From assembly GCF_009789235.1 (NCBI RefSeq), contig NZ_WSTB01000010.1:124001-188000 (forward strand): a stretch of 64,000 bases of DNA, read 5' to 3'. The position numbers and the translations under genes are program-made. The notes under the pieces were generated by a model. The model did not search any database, was not told the origin of the DNA, and saw only the letters and a program-made list of their open reading frames with translations. The DNA comes from Flavobacterium hydrocarbonoxydans (GTDB lineage: Bacteria; Bacteroidota; Bacteroidia; Flavobacteriales; Flavobacteriaceae). Shown here piece after piece: positions 8,299-16,522 of the stretch. The number at the start of each line of letters is the position of its first letter. Positions within the stretch are counted from its first letter, which is position 1.

Positions 8299-8917
8299 AA
8301 ACAAGTAGCGCTTTTATAGTTTGTTGAATGTGCTTCGTAAGACTGGTTTTTATATAATCGTTGTACAACGATTCGGTTTTTAGGTTGAGTAATTCCTCAA
8401 AGAAAGGTTTATTCATGTGAAAGTGAAAGAACGTTCCCATAATCGTTGGTGTAATCAGCGGTATAATAACATCTTTTCTAAAAACTCCTTTTGACTGACC
8501 TTCCTGAACGATTGTTTCCAGAGATTTTAAATTCCCTCTTTTAAGTTCAGTAAAAGCAAATAAGTTTTTTTCTCTTTTTTTAGAAGTAAGTTCAAAATGT
8601 AAAATCCTGTAAATTCCTCTGTTTGAGTTTATTCTGTTGATATAAATTTCGATTAATTTATTGACTTTATCAAGAGGTTCAAGGTTTTCCTCTAATAAAT
8701 TTTCGAGTTGTAATTTTAAATCAGAAGTTCTGTAAAGTATCAACGATTCGAGCAATCGCTCTTTCGACCCAAAATAATAAGAAACCATGGCAATATTTAT
8801 TTTTGCCTGTTTCGAAATATCCCGAATCGAAGTCCCTTCAAATCCTTTCTCAGAAAAAAGCCTTTCTGCAACTTCCAGAATCTGAATTTTTTTGTCGTTT
8901 AATTCCCCTTTTGACAT
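8288..8917 (-). CDS. TetR/AcrR-family repressor of the efflux operon
   Basis: The N-terminal TetR helix-turn-helix is clear: KIQILEVAERLFSEKGF, EGTSIRDISKQAKI, and NIAMVSYYFGSKERLLESL. The C-terminal ligand domain is of the usual size (about 210 residues in all). The start is taken as the ATG at 8917 (MSKGELNDKK). An upstream in-frame codon at 8968 would lie in the operator and before the promoter. It is the first gene of its own operon, so autoregulation through the double palindrome at 8944-8976 is likely. The inducer is unknown. Confidence 0.92.
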   Translation of the reverse strand: MSKGELNDKKIQILEVAERLFSEKGFEGTSIRDISKQAKINIAMVSYYFGSKERLLESLILYRTSDLKLQLENLLEENLEPLDKVNKLIEIYINRINSNRGIYRILHFELTSKKREKNLFAFTELKRGNLKSLETIVQEGQSKGVFRKDVIIPLITPTIMGTFFHFHMNKPFFEELLNLKTESLYNDYIKTSLTKHIQQTIKALLVYEN

Positions 8918-8938
8918 GGTAGTGTTTCTAATCGGGTA

Positions 8939-8976
8939 CAAAATTAAACACTTGTTTAATTTAAACACTTGTTTAA
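8939..8976 (-). promoter_or_regulatory. Promoter and twin TetR operators of the efflux operon
   Basis: Two identical copies of ttaaacacttgtttaa (8944-8959 and 8961-8976), each a palindrome with 7-bp arms, lie 17 bp apart. The -7 box TAATTTTG on the minus strand (8939-8946) overlaps the proximal copy, so a bound repressor would block transcription. Twin operators close together resemble the cooperative sites of TetR proteins such as QacR. Confidence 0.8.
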
Positions 8977-9044
8977 TTTTGTTTTAACAAAATATTAACA
9001 TAAGTATTTGTTAGGTTTTAAGGGAATATTTAGGTTTTGGTGTT

Positions 9045-9088
9045 AAAGAAAAAAAGCCGAATTAATACTTTTTAATATTAATTCAGCT
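9045..9088 (-). terminator. Terminator of the trp operon
   Basis: The minus-strand stem of about 13 bp (9055-9067 with 9076-9088, one mismatch) is followed by a run of seven T interrupted by C. It lies about 200 bp past the trpA stop codon, with the repeat element at 9140-9240 between. Confidence 0.65.
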
Positions 9089-9139
9089 TTTAATTTTTCG
9101 CATTCTTGTCATTCCGCTTTCTATAATATAGCAAAATCT

Positions 9140-9240
9140 TTTTTCAGGAGCTAATCCCGCTATCCGTTTCAATCTTTTGTGGCGAACCCCGCCACAAAAG
9201 GATTTCCACTTCTATCGGGGCTAGGGCATCCGTTTTCAAG
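9140..9240. repeat. Dispersed palindromic intergenic element (REP-like)
   Basis: The core is a strong hairpin, cttttgtggcg paired with cgccacaaaag (9174-9200), flanked by gctatccg and cttctatcgggg blocks. The same flanking words (gggatagaagcgg and agcggatag) occur in reverse order around a different centre at 11950-12075. Elements of this wording are common between Flavobacterium genes (recalled knowledge). No coding capacity was seen in the 370 bp between the TetR start and trpA. Confidence 0.65.
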
Positions 9241-9287
9241 AAGAATGTTTTCGTTTATTTTGTCATTCTATGAAAAGCTTTGTAGTA

Positions 9288-10049
9288 TTATCTTATTTTT
9301 CCAACAAACTCGCTAATTTTCCCAGAACCTTCTTCGCTCAAATGTTTGATAAAAGCACTTCCGATAATCGCACCTTTTGCAAATTTGGTTGCCTGATTAA
9401 AAGTCTCTTTATTCGAAATTCCAAAACCAATAATCTGTGGGTTTTTCAAATTCATTTTCGAGATTCTTTCGAAATAATATTCCTGCGTATCTCCAAAACC
9501 GGATTGAGAACCCGTAACACTTGCCGAACTCACCATATAAATAAAGCCGTTTGAAACACTGTCGATAAAACGAATGCGTTCGTCTGAAGTTTGTGGGGTA
9601 ATTAAGAATACATTGATTAAACCGTATTTTTCAAAAATAGCTTTGTATTCGTCAGCGTAAACATCAACCGGTAAATCTGGAATAATCAATCCATCGATTC
9701 CGATTTCGCTGCATTTTTTGCAAAATTCCTCAACGCCATATTGCAACATCGGATTAAAATAGCCCATAATAATCAACGGAATTTTCACGCTTTCGCGAAT
9801 GTTACGCAGCTGGTCAAAAAGTATTTGAGTCGTCATTCCGTTATGAAGCGCTTGTGTAGAACTCGCCTGAATCGTTGGTCCATCTGCCAAAGGATCACTA
9901 AATGGTAAACCAATTTCGATTAAGTCAACACCATTTTTTTCTAAATCCTGAATGATCTGAACTGTATCGTTTAAGTTAGGATACCCAGCCGAAAAATAGA
10001 TCGAAAGTATCTTTTTGTCTTCTTGTAATTTTTGTGTTATTCTGTTCAT
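9288..10049 (-). CDS. trpA: Tryptophan synthase alpha chain
   Basis: TrpA cleaves indole-3-glycerol phosphate to indole and glyceraldehyde 3-phosphate in the TrpAB complex. Family motifs: GVDLIEIGLPFSDPLADGP with the catalytic Glu and the conserved PFSDP, DGLIIPDLP with the catalytic Asp, and IIGFGISNKETF for the phosphate site. The length of 253 residues is normal. It is the last gene of the trp operon, but three unrelated genes (nitrilase-like, cyclotransferase-like, LysE-like) and about 0.3 kb of spacer separate it from trpB, which is unusual because alpha and beta normally adjoin. Confidence 0.96.
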   Translation of the reverse strand: MNRITQKLQEDKKILSIYFSAGYPNLNDTVQIIQDLEKNGVDLIEIGLPFSDPLADGPTIQASSTQALHNGMTTQILFDQLRNIRESVKIPLIIMGYFNPMLQYGVEEFCKKCSEIGIDGLIIPDLPVDVYADEYKAIFEKYGLINVFLITPQTSDERIRFIDSVSNGFIYMVSSASVTGSQSGFGDTQEYYFERISKMNLKNPQIIGFGISNKETFNQATKFAKGAIIGSAFIKHLSEEGSGKISEFVGKIR

Positions 10050-10070
10050 TTTTTATGTGTTTTTCTCCTG

Positions 10071-10176
10071 CAAGGTTTCCAAAACCTTGTAGGTGTTTTG
10101 TTTTTTTGCCACAGATTAAAAGGATTTCAATGATTTTTTTAATACTTAATCTGTGAGAATCATTTTAATCTGTGGC
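10071..10176. repeat. Two intergenic inverted repeats
   Basis: A small hairpin (caaggttt at 10071-10078 with aaaccttg at 10082-10089) is followed by a 14-bp exact inverted repeat, gccacagattaaaa at 10108-10121 and its complement at 10163-10176. The words CCACAGATTAAA and AAGGATT recur at 27636-27660. These are probably dispersed intergenic repeats; the first hairpin is not followed by a convincing T run in the trp direction. Confidence 0.6.
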
Positions 10177-10185
10177 TTTATTTTT

Positions 10186-10923
10186 TTAATCGTTTACGAC
10201 TTTACTCGTCCAATTTCCGTTTTGATTTTCTACTACTAATAATCCCGAATCCGAATCATTCATTTGAGCTACGAGTTCTCCTTTATTATTCCAGAAAGCA
10301 CTTTTTCCTCCCGAAGGATAACCCCAGGATTCTCCACTGAAATTCGACATCAGAACGTTCATTTTATGTTTTTGGGCATAATTTTGCAAATCCCGATGCG
10401 CATTTGGAACACCGTTTGGTGAAAAGAAAATACTCGCAATGTAAATATCAGCAGTTCTTTTACAGGCATTTTCAGGATGCAGCGGATTATCAATATCGGC
10501 GCAAATTGCAAATGAAATTTTCTTGTTTTCTATCGTAATCATCGGATTGTAATCAAACGAAGGTTGGAAAAATTCGTCTTCGCCTTCGTGTAAAAACTGC
10601 TTGGTATAAATGACAACCGAATTGTCTGGCGAAATGATAAATTCTCCAATAAATAATTCGGTTTCCGTTTTGATTGGAGCGCCTGCCACAATGATTATAT
10701 TATGCTCGCCTGCTAATTTTTTCAAATGATTTATTCTCGAATCTTCTTTTGTGAAAGCCAGTTCTGCAGCATTTTCTCTTTCATAACCCGTAATGGATAG
10801 TTCAGGAAATGTGATTAGATTCGCCCCATTTTGTGCAGCCAAAGTTATCAGACGATAATGGTCGTCAAGATTGGCCTGGATGTTTCCACGAATAGGTTTT
10901 GTTTGTGCGGCTGCTAAAATCAT
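10186..10923 (-). CDS. Carbon-nitrogen hydrolase (nitrilase superfamily)
   Basis: The complete nitrilase triad is visible: Glu in LITFPELSITGY, Lys in VIYTKQFLHEGED, and Cys in ISFAICADIDNP. The start is the ATG at 10923 (MILAAAQTKPIRGNIQ), where the conserved beta strand of the family begins; a longer frame from 10962 would overlap the upstream gene. The length of about 245 residues fits single-domain amidases of the Nit1/Nit2 or aliphatic amidase branches. The substrate cannot be assigned. It lies 13 bp after the cyclotransferase-like gene, and both could act on gamma-glutamyl or omega-amide compounds, which is only a guess. Confidence 0.85.
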   Translation of the reverse strand: MILAAAQTKPIRGNIQANLDDHYRLITLAAQNGANLITFPELSITGYERENAAELAFTKEDSRINHLKKLAGEHNIIIVAGAPIKTETELFIGEFIISPDNSVVIYTKQFLHEGEDEFFQPSFDYNPMITIENKKISFAICADIDNPLHPENACKRTADIYIASIFFSPNGVPNAHRDLQNYAQKHKMNVLMSNFSGESWGYPSGGKSAFWNNKGELVAQMNDSDSGLLVVENQNGNWTSKVVND

Positions 10924-10936
10924 GTATGTTCGATTA

Positions 10937-11254
10937 TTAATTTTCCATATAAATCCATGCAACTGTCCCGGAATTCAGGGTAACCTGAACTCGTTTGTAG
11001 GCATTAGATTCGAACAAATCTACTTTGGCTAACTCGGCATTCGAAACCTCGAAAACAACCCCGTGAATAATTTCGGATGGATTTTCGCTTGGTACTACCA
11101 CGACATAATCAGCCATTCCAAATTCTTCTTCAATTTGAAGGCTTTTTAGTTTATAACCCTGAAGCTGATCCGGAGTTCCAGTTAAGATTCTATTAAAAAC
11201 CTGTCTTTGAATTTCTTTAGAGCGTAATGTTCCGTAAGAGAATAATTTTTCCAT
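10937..11254 (-). CDS. Gamma-glutamylcyclotransferase-like (AIG2/GGCT fold) protein
   Basis: The 105-residue protein begins MEKLFSYGTLRSKEIQ, the YGTLR substrate-loop signature of the GGCT/AIG2 fold. The expected acidic catalytic residue may be the Glu in LFESNAYKRVQV, which matches the conserved E-x-x-x-Y-x-R block, and IHGVVFEV supports the fold. These proteins act on gamma-glutamylamines or similar compounds, or have unknown substrates. It sits between a LysE-like exporter and a nitrilase-like gene inside the trp operon, on the same strand with short gaps, so it is probably cotranscribed. Confidence 0.85.
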   Translation of the reverse strand: MEKLFSYGTLRSKEIQRQVFNRILTGTPDQLQGYKLKSLQIEEEFGMADYVVVVPSENPSEIIHGVVFEVSNAELAKVDLFESNAYKRVQVTLNSGTVAWIYMEN

Positions 11255-11287
11255 AAATATTAATTTTCTCGCTGTTTTTTTCTGTAA

Positions 11288-11923
11288 TTATTTTTTACTT
11301 GTCAATGCTATTTTTATTCCTAAAGCGATTAAAACACCTCCGCAAGCTTTGTTGACATAGTTGGAAAGCTTTTTATTGTTCTTTAGCTTTGAAAAAATTA
11401 TTGAAGCAAAGTTCGCCAAAATTAAACACCAAATTGTACCGGTAATTGTAAATGTTACACCAAGTTGAATAAATGGTATTATGGTATTTGTCGTTTTCGG
11501 GTCAATAAATTGAGGAAGAAAAGATATAAAAAACAACGCAACTTTTGGATTTAGAACATTCGTTATTACGCCATCCCGGTATATTTTTTTTAAATCAATT
11601 GCATTTCCTTCAATAGCTGTTTCTGTATTGAGTTGCTTTTTGTCGGTTAGCATTTTGTAGCCAATATATAATAAGTAAGCCGCTCCTGCATATTTAATAA
11701 TGTTGAAAACCAAAATAGATTTCGCTATAATGATGGAAAGACCAAATGCTGCCAGAGTTGTATGAATTAAGGAACCAGTTGCAATGCCTAATACCGACAT
11801 TATTCCTGCTTTTTTACCTTGAGCCATACTTCTGCTCAATATAAAAATAGTGTCATTACCCGGAGTAATGTTTAGCAAAAGTCCGGTTAAAATAAAAGTT
11901 TCATAATTAATTATTCCAGTCAT
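11288..11923 (-). CDS. LysE/RhtB-family amino acid exporter
   Basis: This inner membrane protein of 211 residues has about six hydrophobic segments. The family motif NITPGNDTIFILSRSMAQGKKAG lies near the N-terminus (LysE G-x-D-x-x-x-V type) and DGVITNVLNPKVALFF in the middle. Relatives export lysine, threonine, homoserine or other amino acids. Its place inside the trp operon raises the idea of an exporter for tryptophan or an intermediate; the sequence does not show the substrate. Confidence 0.88.
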   Translation of the reverse strand: MTGIINYETFILTGLLLNITPGNDTIFILSRSMAQGKKAGIMSVLGIATGSLIHTTLAAFGLSIIIAKSILVFNIIKYAGAAYLLYIGYKMLTDKKQLNTETAIEGNAIDLKKIYRDGVITNVLNPKVALFFISFLPQFIDPKTTNTIIPFIQLGVTFTITGTIWCLILANFASIIFSKLKNNKKLSNYVNKACGGVLIALGIKIALTSKK

Positions 11924-11949
11924 TTTTTCTTTTTTATCAAAAGTGTCTC

Positions 11950-12075
11950 TAATGAATTACTTTGCGTTAGGGATAGAAGCGGTATCTCCTGATTTAGAAA
12001 AACAAGGCTTTTTAGCCGTAGTTTTTGTTAATCGGGAATTTAGCGGATAGCTCGACCCTTGGGTAACGCCCAAAT
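11950..12075. repeat. Dispersed palindromic intergenic element
   Basis: The stretch between the LysE-like gene and trpB begins with gcgttagggatagaagcgg and ends with agcggatagctcgaccc and gggtaacgcccaaa. The ends (gcgttaggg and its near complement) pair imperfectly and the middle varies. The conserved words match the element at 9140-9240 in inverted order, so both appear to be members of one repeat family. Confidence 0.55.
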
Positions 12076-12085
12076 CATAATTCTG

Positions 12086-13267
12086 TTATAGTTTAAAATA
12101 ATCTATATAATTATCCAAATCTTTGTCGCCACGACCCGAAAGGCTGATTACGACAATATCCGTCGGTTTGAATTTCTTTTGGTCCAAAACGGCAAAGGCG
12201 TGAGCACTTTCAATCGCTGGAATAATTCCTTCTAATTTAGTCAATTGCAAACCTGCGTTCATAGCATCGTCATCAGTAACCGAGAAGAATTCGCCACGGC
12301 CTGTTTGAGCCAAATGTGCGTGCATTGGGCCAACTCCAGGGTAATCCAGACCAGCGGAAATCGAATAAGGTTCCGTGATTTGACCGTCAGGAGTTTGCAT
12401 CAAAAGGGTTTTGCAACCGTGAATAACCCCTACTTTTCCTAACTTGCTCGTCGCCGCACTGTGACCGCTATCGACACCTTTTCCGGCTGCTTCAACAGCG
12501 ATAATACCAACTTCTGGCTCATGCAAAAAGTGATAATAAGTCCCCGCAGCGTTACTTCCACCACCGATACAGGCGACCACATAATCAGGGTTTTCGCGCC
12601 CTTCTTTTTCTTTTAACTGCCATTTTATTTCTTCGGAAATAACACTCTGAAAACGTGTTACCATATCCGGATAAGGATGCGGTCCTATGGCTGAACCAAT
12701 GATATAATGGGTGTCAACTGGATTATTAATCCAATCACGAATCGCTTCGTTTGTGGCGTCTTTTAAAGTTCTGGATCCCGAAAGGGCAGGACGTACTTCC
12801 GCACCTAACATTTTCATACGGGCCACGTTTGGCGCTTGGCGCGCAATGTCGATTTCGCCCATATAGACGATACATTCCATGCCCATAAGTGCGCAAACTG
12901 TTGCGGTTGCCACTCCGTGCTGACCAGCGCCCGTTTCGGCAATAATTCGTTTTTTGCCTAATTTTTTGGCAACTAAAATTTGCCCAATCGTATTGTTGAC
13001 TTTATGCGCACCTGTATGATTTAAATCTTCTCTTTTTAGATAGATTTTAGTGTTATATTTTTCGGATAAGCGTTTGGCAAAATAGAGCGGGCTAGGACGT
13101 CCGACATAATCTTTTAGCAATTGGTCGAACTCAGCTTTAAAATCTGGTTCAGACGTAATTTGTAAATAATTCTGGCGCAATTCTTCTACATTTGGATACA
13201 GCATTTCGGGAATGTAAGCTCCTCCAAATTCTCCGTAATATCCTTTTTCGTTGACGTTGTATGACAT
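12086..13267 (-). CDS. trpB: Tryptophan synthase beta chain
   Basis: TrpB joins indole with serine using pyridoxal phosphate. Visible motifs: GRPSPLYFAKRLSEKY, KREDLNHTGAHKVNNTIGQ with the PLP lysine (the K of HKVNN), AETGAGQHGVATATVCAL, VACIGGGSNAAGTYYHF for the cofactor phosphate, and VISLSGRGDKDL. The 393-residue length is that of TrpB1, the form that pairs with TrpA. It follows trpF by 10 bp. Confidence 0.97.
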   Translation of the reverse strand: MSYNVNEKGYYGEFGGAYIPEMLYPNVEELRQNYLQITSEPDFKAEFDQLLKDYVGRPSPLYFAKRLSEKYNTKIYLKREDLNHTGAHKVNNTIGQILVAKKLGKKRIIAETGAGQHGVATATVCALMGMECIVYMGEIDIARQAPNVARMKMLGAEVRPALSGSRTLKDATNEAIRDWINNPVDTHYIIGSAIGPHPYPDMVTRFQSVISEEIKWQLKEKEGRENPDYVVACIGGGSNAAGTYYHFLHEPEVGIIAVEAAGKGVDSGHSAATSKLGKVGVIHGCKTLLMQTPDGQITEPYSISAGLDYPGVGPMHAHLAQTGRGEFFSVTDDDAMNAGLQLTKLEGIIPAIESAHAFAVLDQKKFKPTDIVVISLSGRGDKDLDNYIDYFKL

Positions 13268-13277
13268 AATTTATTTT

Positions 13278-13913
13278 TTATTTTGAATGTAGAGACGCAC
13301 TGCTGTGCGTCTTTACACATGCGTCTTTACATAATTGTACATTTTTTAATCCAGGTTCAATTTCAAATCTACTGTTTACGTCGATAGCGTAAATTGGTAA
13401 TTTGAGTTTTACTATGGTTGGAATTTCTTCGATTCCGATGCCGCCACTTAAGAAAAATGGTTTTTCGGATTTATAATTGTCTAATATTTTCCAGTCGAAA
13501 GTCGTTCCGTTTCCACCAGGTAATTTTCCTTTGGTGTCAAACAGAAAATAATTGCAGACATTTTCGAAAGGTTTCAGAACATCAAAATCAAAATCATCAC
13601 CAACAGAAAATACTTTTATGATTTCTACTGAAGAATCTATTTTTCCTTTTAAATCCTCACAAAATTCAACCGATTCTTTTCCGTGTAATTGAACGGCTTG
13701 TAAATTGTGTTTTGTTATTTTTTGAATAATATTCTCAACCGATTCGTTTACAAAAACGCCCACTTTTTTTATCGATTTTGGTAATTCTGGAATTTCTCCA
13801 TCAAAATATCGAGCCGATTTCTCCCAGAAAATAAAGCCCATATAATCGGGTAGGAGCGCTCCTACTTCGAGAATATTATCGGGATATTTCATGCCGCAGA
13901 TTTTGATTTTCAT
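13278..13913 (-). CDS. trpF: Phosphoribosylanthranilate isomerase, altered C-terminus
   Basis: TrpF isomerises phosphoribosylanthranilate in the third step from chorismate. MKIKICGMKYPDNI at the N-terminus carries the catalytic Cys; FLFDTKGKLPGGNGTTFDW carries the catalytic Asp and the G-G-x-G loop; FLSGGIGIEEIP and AIDVNSRFEIEPGLKN complete the phosphate site. After GLKN the usual final helix is replaced by about 20 residues (through HSSASLHSK) that are encoded by a dispersed hairpin repeat at 13294-13311. The enzyme core is intact, so activity is expected. Confidence 0.93.
   Translation of the reverse strand: MKIKICGMKYPDNILEVGALLPDYMGFIFWEKSARYFDGEIPELPKSIKKVGVFVNESVENIIQKITKHNLQAVQLHGKESVEFCEDLKGKIDSSVEIIKVFSVGDDFDFDVLKPFENVCNYFLFDTKGKLPGGNGTTFDWKILDNYKSEKPFFLSGGIGIEEIPTIVKLKLPIYAIDVNSRFEIEPGLKNVQLCKDACVKTHSSASLHSK
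13294..13311. repeat. Dispersed hairpin repeat inside the 3' end of trpF
   Basis: The palindrome gacgcac-tgct-gtgcgtc sits within the last codons of trpF and is followed by a second partial copy (atgcgtctttacat). A second full copy with one change is in the non-coding spacer at 27740-27757. Flanks are similar too (a tgtagag or ctctac word beside the stem). Confidence 0.75.
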
Positions 13914-14040
13914 TTTATAAAGGTTTTTGCCACGAAGGCGCTAAGACACTAAGTTTTTTGTTTTTGATTGTGTTTACAAACGCTAAGTTCGCAAAGCTAT
14001 ATGTTGTTTTTTGCCAATTCAATTTGCGAAAATTTGCGTA

Positions 14041-14075
14041 ATTGCTTCGCCTGTTCGCTATCGCTCGGGTTGTGG
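14041..14075. repeat. Copy of the gagcgatagcgaacagg repeat
   Basis: On the minus strand this reads ccacaacccgagcgatag continuing to cgaacaggcgaagcaat. The same unit stands at 30730-30775 and 45495-45540. The spacer between trpF and trpC (13914-14082) also holds gccacgaaggcgctaagac and gctaagttcgcaaagc words and no gene. Confidence 0.7.
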
Positions 14076-14082
14076 TAAACTT

Positions 14083-14868
14083 TTAAATATTTAATTGCTT
14101 TATAAATTCCGTTGCAGCCTGACCAGCGTTATCGGTTTTCATGAAGTTTTCTCCAATTAAAAAACCGTTGTAGCCGTATGGTCTTAATTCTGAAATGGCT
14201 TCGATTGATGAGATGCCGCTTTCGGAAACTTTTACGAATTCATCCGGGATTTGCGATGCCAATTGTTTACTGAAATCCAAACTTACTTCGAACGTTTTTA
14301 AATTTCTGTTGTTCACTCCAATCATGTCTAAACTTGGCATAATCGATTTTTCTAATTCTTCCTGATTGTGGACTTCCAGTAAAACTTCAAGACCTAATTT
14401 TTTCGCGAACTCAGATAATGATTTGATTTCTTCGCGGGTTAAAACCGCTGCAATCAATAAAATCAGATCGGCTCCATAAGCTTTGGCTTCCAGAATTTGA
14501 TATTCATCCACAATAAATTCTTTTCGCAAAAGCGGAATATTCACACTCGCTCTAGCCAAAAGTAAATCGTCAAGAGAACCGCCAAAATATTTTCCGTCAG
14601 TCAAAACTGAAATCCCGCAAGCACCGGCATTTTCATACCCTTTAACGACTTCTTCAACCGTAAAATTGTGATTGATAACCGATTTTGAAGGAGAACGGCG
14701 TTTGTGTTCAGCGATTATTCCGCTAGAGCTTATTTTTAATTTCTGACTTAATGAAATCGTTTCTCTTCCAAAAAATACAGAACTCTCCAATTGCGAAACC
14801 GGAATGATGGATTTTTTAAGAACGACTTCTCGTTGTTTATCGAAGATTATTTTATCTAAAATGTTCAT
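14083..14868 (-). CDS. trpC: Indole-3-glycerol phosphate synthase
   Basis: The enzyme closes the indole ring from CdRP. The family blocks are all present: GIIAEHKRRSPSKSVI with the catalytic Glu and Lys, GACGISVLTDGKYFGGSL, PLLRKEFIVDEYQI with the second catalytic Lys, DMIGVNNRNLKTF, and SESGISSIEAI. The length of 261 residues is normal. The gene is separate from trpF, as usual in Bacteroidota, with 169 bp of repeat-bearing spacer between the two. Confidence 0.96.
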   Translation of the reverse strand: MNILDKIIFDKQREVVLKKSIIPVSQLESSVFFGRETISLSQKLKISSSGIIAEHKRRSPSKSVINHNFTVEEVVKGYENAGACGISVLTDGKYFGGSLDDLLLARASVNIPLLRKEFIVDEYQILEAKAYGADLILLIAAVLTREEIKSLSEFAKKLGLEVLLEVHNQEELEKSIMPSLDMIGVNNRNLKTFEVSLDFSKQLASQIPDEFVKVSESGISSIEAISELRPYGYNGFLIGENFMKTDNAGQAATEFIKQLNI

Positions 14869-14942
14869 GGCTGTTGTTTTGCCACAAAGTCACAAAGACG
14901 CAAAGTTAATTTGTGTTAATTCGTGAAATTTGTGTTTATTTT

Positions 14943-15935
14943 TTATTTACTTAATTCTTGTAATGTCTGTAATGCTTTTAATCCTTTTCCAGAAAACAAG
15001 CTCTCTTTTGCTAATTCAAATCCTTCCAGCGGCGAACATTTTGTAACCGTTGCAATTGCCATGGCGGCATTGGCGCAGACAACATTGTTTTGTGCTTCGG
15101 TTCCTTTTCCGGAAATGATATTGACAAACATAGCTGCTGATTCTTCGATGGTTTTTCCGCCTTCAATTTCGCTTTGCGATAAAAGCCTCACGCCAAAATC
15201 TTCTGGTTTTAGCATTCCTTCCATATGATTCGAAATAGTTTTTGTTGGACCTGTCAACGAGATTTCATCATAACCGTCAAGAGAATGTAAAATTGTAAAA
15301 TTAACATCGGTACTTTGGTACAAATAAGCATAAATTCTAGCCAGTTCTAAATTGAAAACGCCCACCAATTGATTTTTAGGAAACGAAGGATTAACCATTG
15401 GGCCCAACATATTAAAGAATGTTTTTACAGCCAATTCTTTACGAATTGGTCCCACATTTTTCATCGCCGGGTGAAATAGGGGAGCGTGTAAAACACAAAT
15501 TCCGGCCTGGTCGATACATTTTTCTAAGAAAGCAGCGTCATTGCTAAATTTGATTCCCATATTTTCCATCACGTTACTTGAACCCGAAATCGAAGAAACC
15601 CCGTAATTTCCGTGTTTAGCCACTTTTATTCCAGCTCCGGCAGCCACAAATGAAGCTAAAGTCGAAATATTGAAAGTGTCTTTTCCGTCACCGCCAGTTC
15701 CGCATAAATCGATGGTGTTGTAAGCAGATAAATCGACGCGAATACACATTTCTAGCAAAGCTTCACGAAAGCCCGAAAGTTCTTCAATCGTAATGCTGCG
15801 CATCATAAATACAGTCAAAAATGCCGAAATCTGACTCGGATTATAACTGCCACTCGAAATATTGATCAATACATTTTTAGCTTCCTCTTTCGAAAGTACT
15901 TCGTGATTGATTAATTTATTTAATATAGTTTTCAT
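14943..15935 (-). CDS. trpD: Anthranilate phosphoribosyltransferase
   Basis: TrpD transfers phosphoribose from PRPP to anthranilate. The glycine-rich PRPP loop IDLCGTGGDGKDTFNIST, the VAKHGNYGVSSISGSSNVME block and FLHAPLFHPAMK-like anthranilate region (reading CVLHAPLFHPAMKNVGPIR) are clear. The start is the ATG at 15935 (MKTILNKLINHEVLS); a longer frame to 15965 would add ten residues from repeat-like spacer. It is followed 74 bp later by trpC. Confidence 0.96.
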   Translation of the reverse strand: MKTILNKLINHEVLSKEEAKNVLINISSGSYNPSQISAFLTVFMMRSITIEELSGFREALLEMCIRVDLSAYNTIDLCGTGGDGKDTFNISTLASFVAAGAGIKVAKHGNYGVSSISGSSNVMENMGIKFSNDAAFLEKCIDQAGICVLHAPLFHPAMKNVGPIRKELAVKTFFNMLGPMVNPSFPKNQLVGVFNLELARIYAYLYQSTDVNFTILHSLDGYDEISLTGPTKTISNHMEGMLKPEDFGVRLLSQSEIEGGKTIEESAAMFVNIISGKGTEAQNNVVCANAAMAIATVTKCSPLEGFELAKESLFSGKGLKALQTLQELSK

Positions 15936-16042
15936 TTTTTTTAAGTTGCTAAGATTCTGAGACACTAAGGTTCTAAGTTTTTGTTTAGTTTCAAATTATT
16001 ACTGAGACTGAATACTAAAATTCTGAACACTGATTACTATTT

Positions 16043-16450
16043 TTAATGTTCATTCCCCTGATAAATCCACATGGGTTCGCATTTTCCAGCTCTTTCAAAT
16101 CCATTTTTTTTATAAAAATCAACCGATTTTCCATCAGCGGTCAACATTTGCATGTGAAAATGGCTGTATTTCTCCTGCATTTTATCCATAATCAATTTTC
16201 CGATTCCTTTTCCCTGATAGTCTGGAAGTATCAATAAATGTGGATAATAAACGGTTAAATATCCGTCAGAAATGGCATTTCCAAGTCCGACCAATTTTTT
16301 TTCTTTCCAAGCCGTTACTAAAGTTTCGGAGTTTAAAAGTCCGTTATATAATTCGTTTGGTTTGGCTGCAGAACTCCATTCATTGGCTTTGTATAGTGTT
16401 AATACATCTTCAATATTGATTTCTCGGGTTTCTGATATTGTTATTTTCAT
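16043..16450 (-). CDS. GNAT-family N-acetyltransferase inside the trp operon
   Basis: The 135-residue protein has the acetyl-CoA motif LLILPDYQGKGIGKLIMDKM (Q-x-x-G-x-G) and a C-terminal YKKNGFERAGKCEPMWIY block that fits the GNAT fold. The acceptor substrate cannot be told. It lies between trpG and trpD on the same strand, with spacers of 72 and 107 bp that hold repeat-like text, and is probably cotranscribed with the operon. Confidence 0.88.
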   Translation of the reverse strand: MKITISETREINIEDVLTLYKANEWSSAAKPNELYNGLLNSETLVTAWKEKKLVGLGNAISDGYLTVYYPHLLILPDYQGKGIGKLIMDKMQEKYSHFHMQMLTADGKSVDFYKKNGFERAGKCEPMWIYQGNEH

Positions 16451-16522
16451 TGTTATGTTTGTTTCAGGTTTCAGGTTTCAAGTTCCGTTAACCTGAAACT
16501 TGAAACCTGAAACAAAGTAAAA

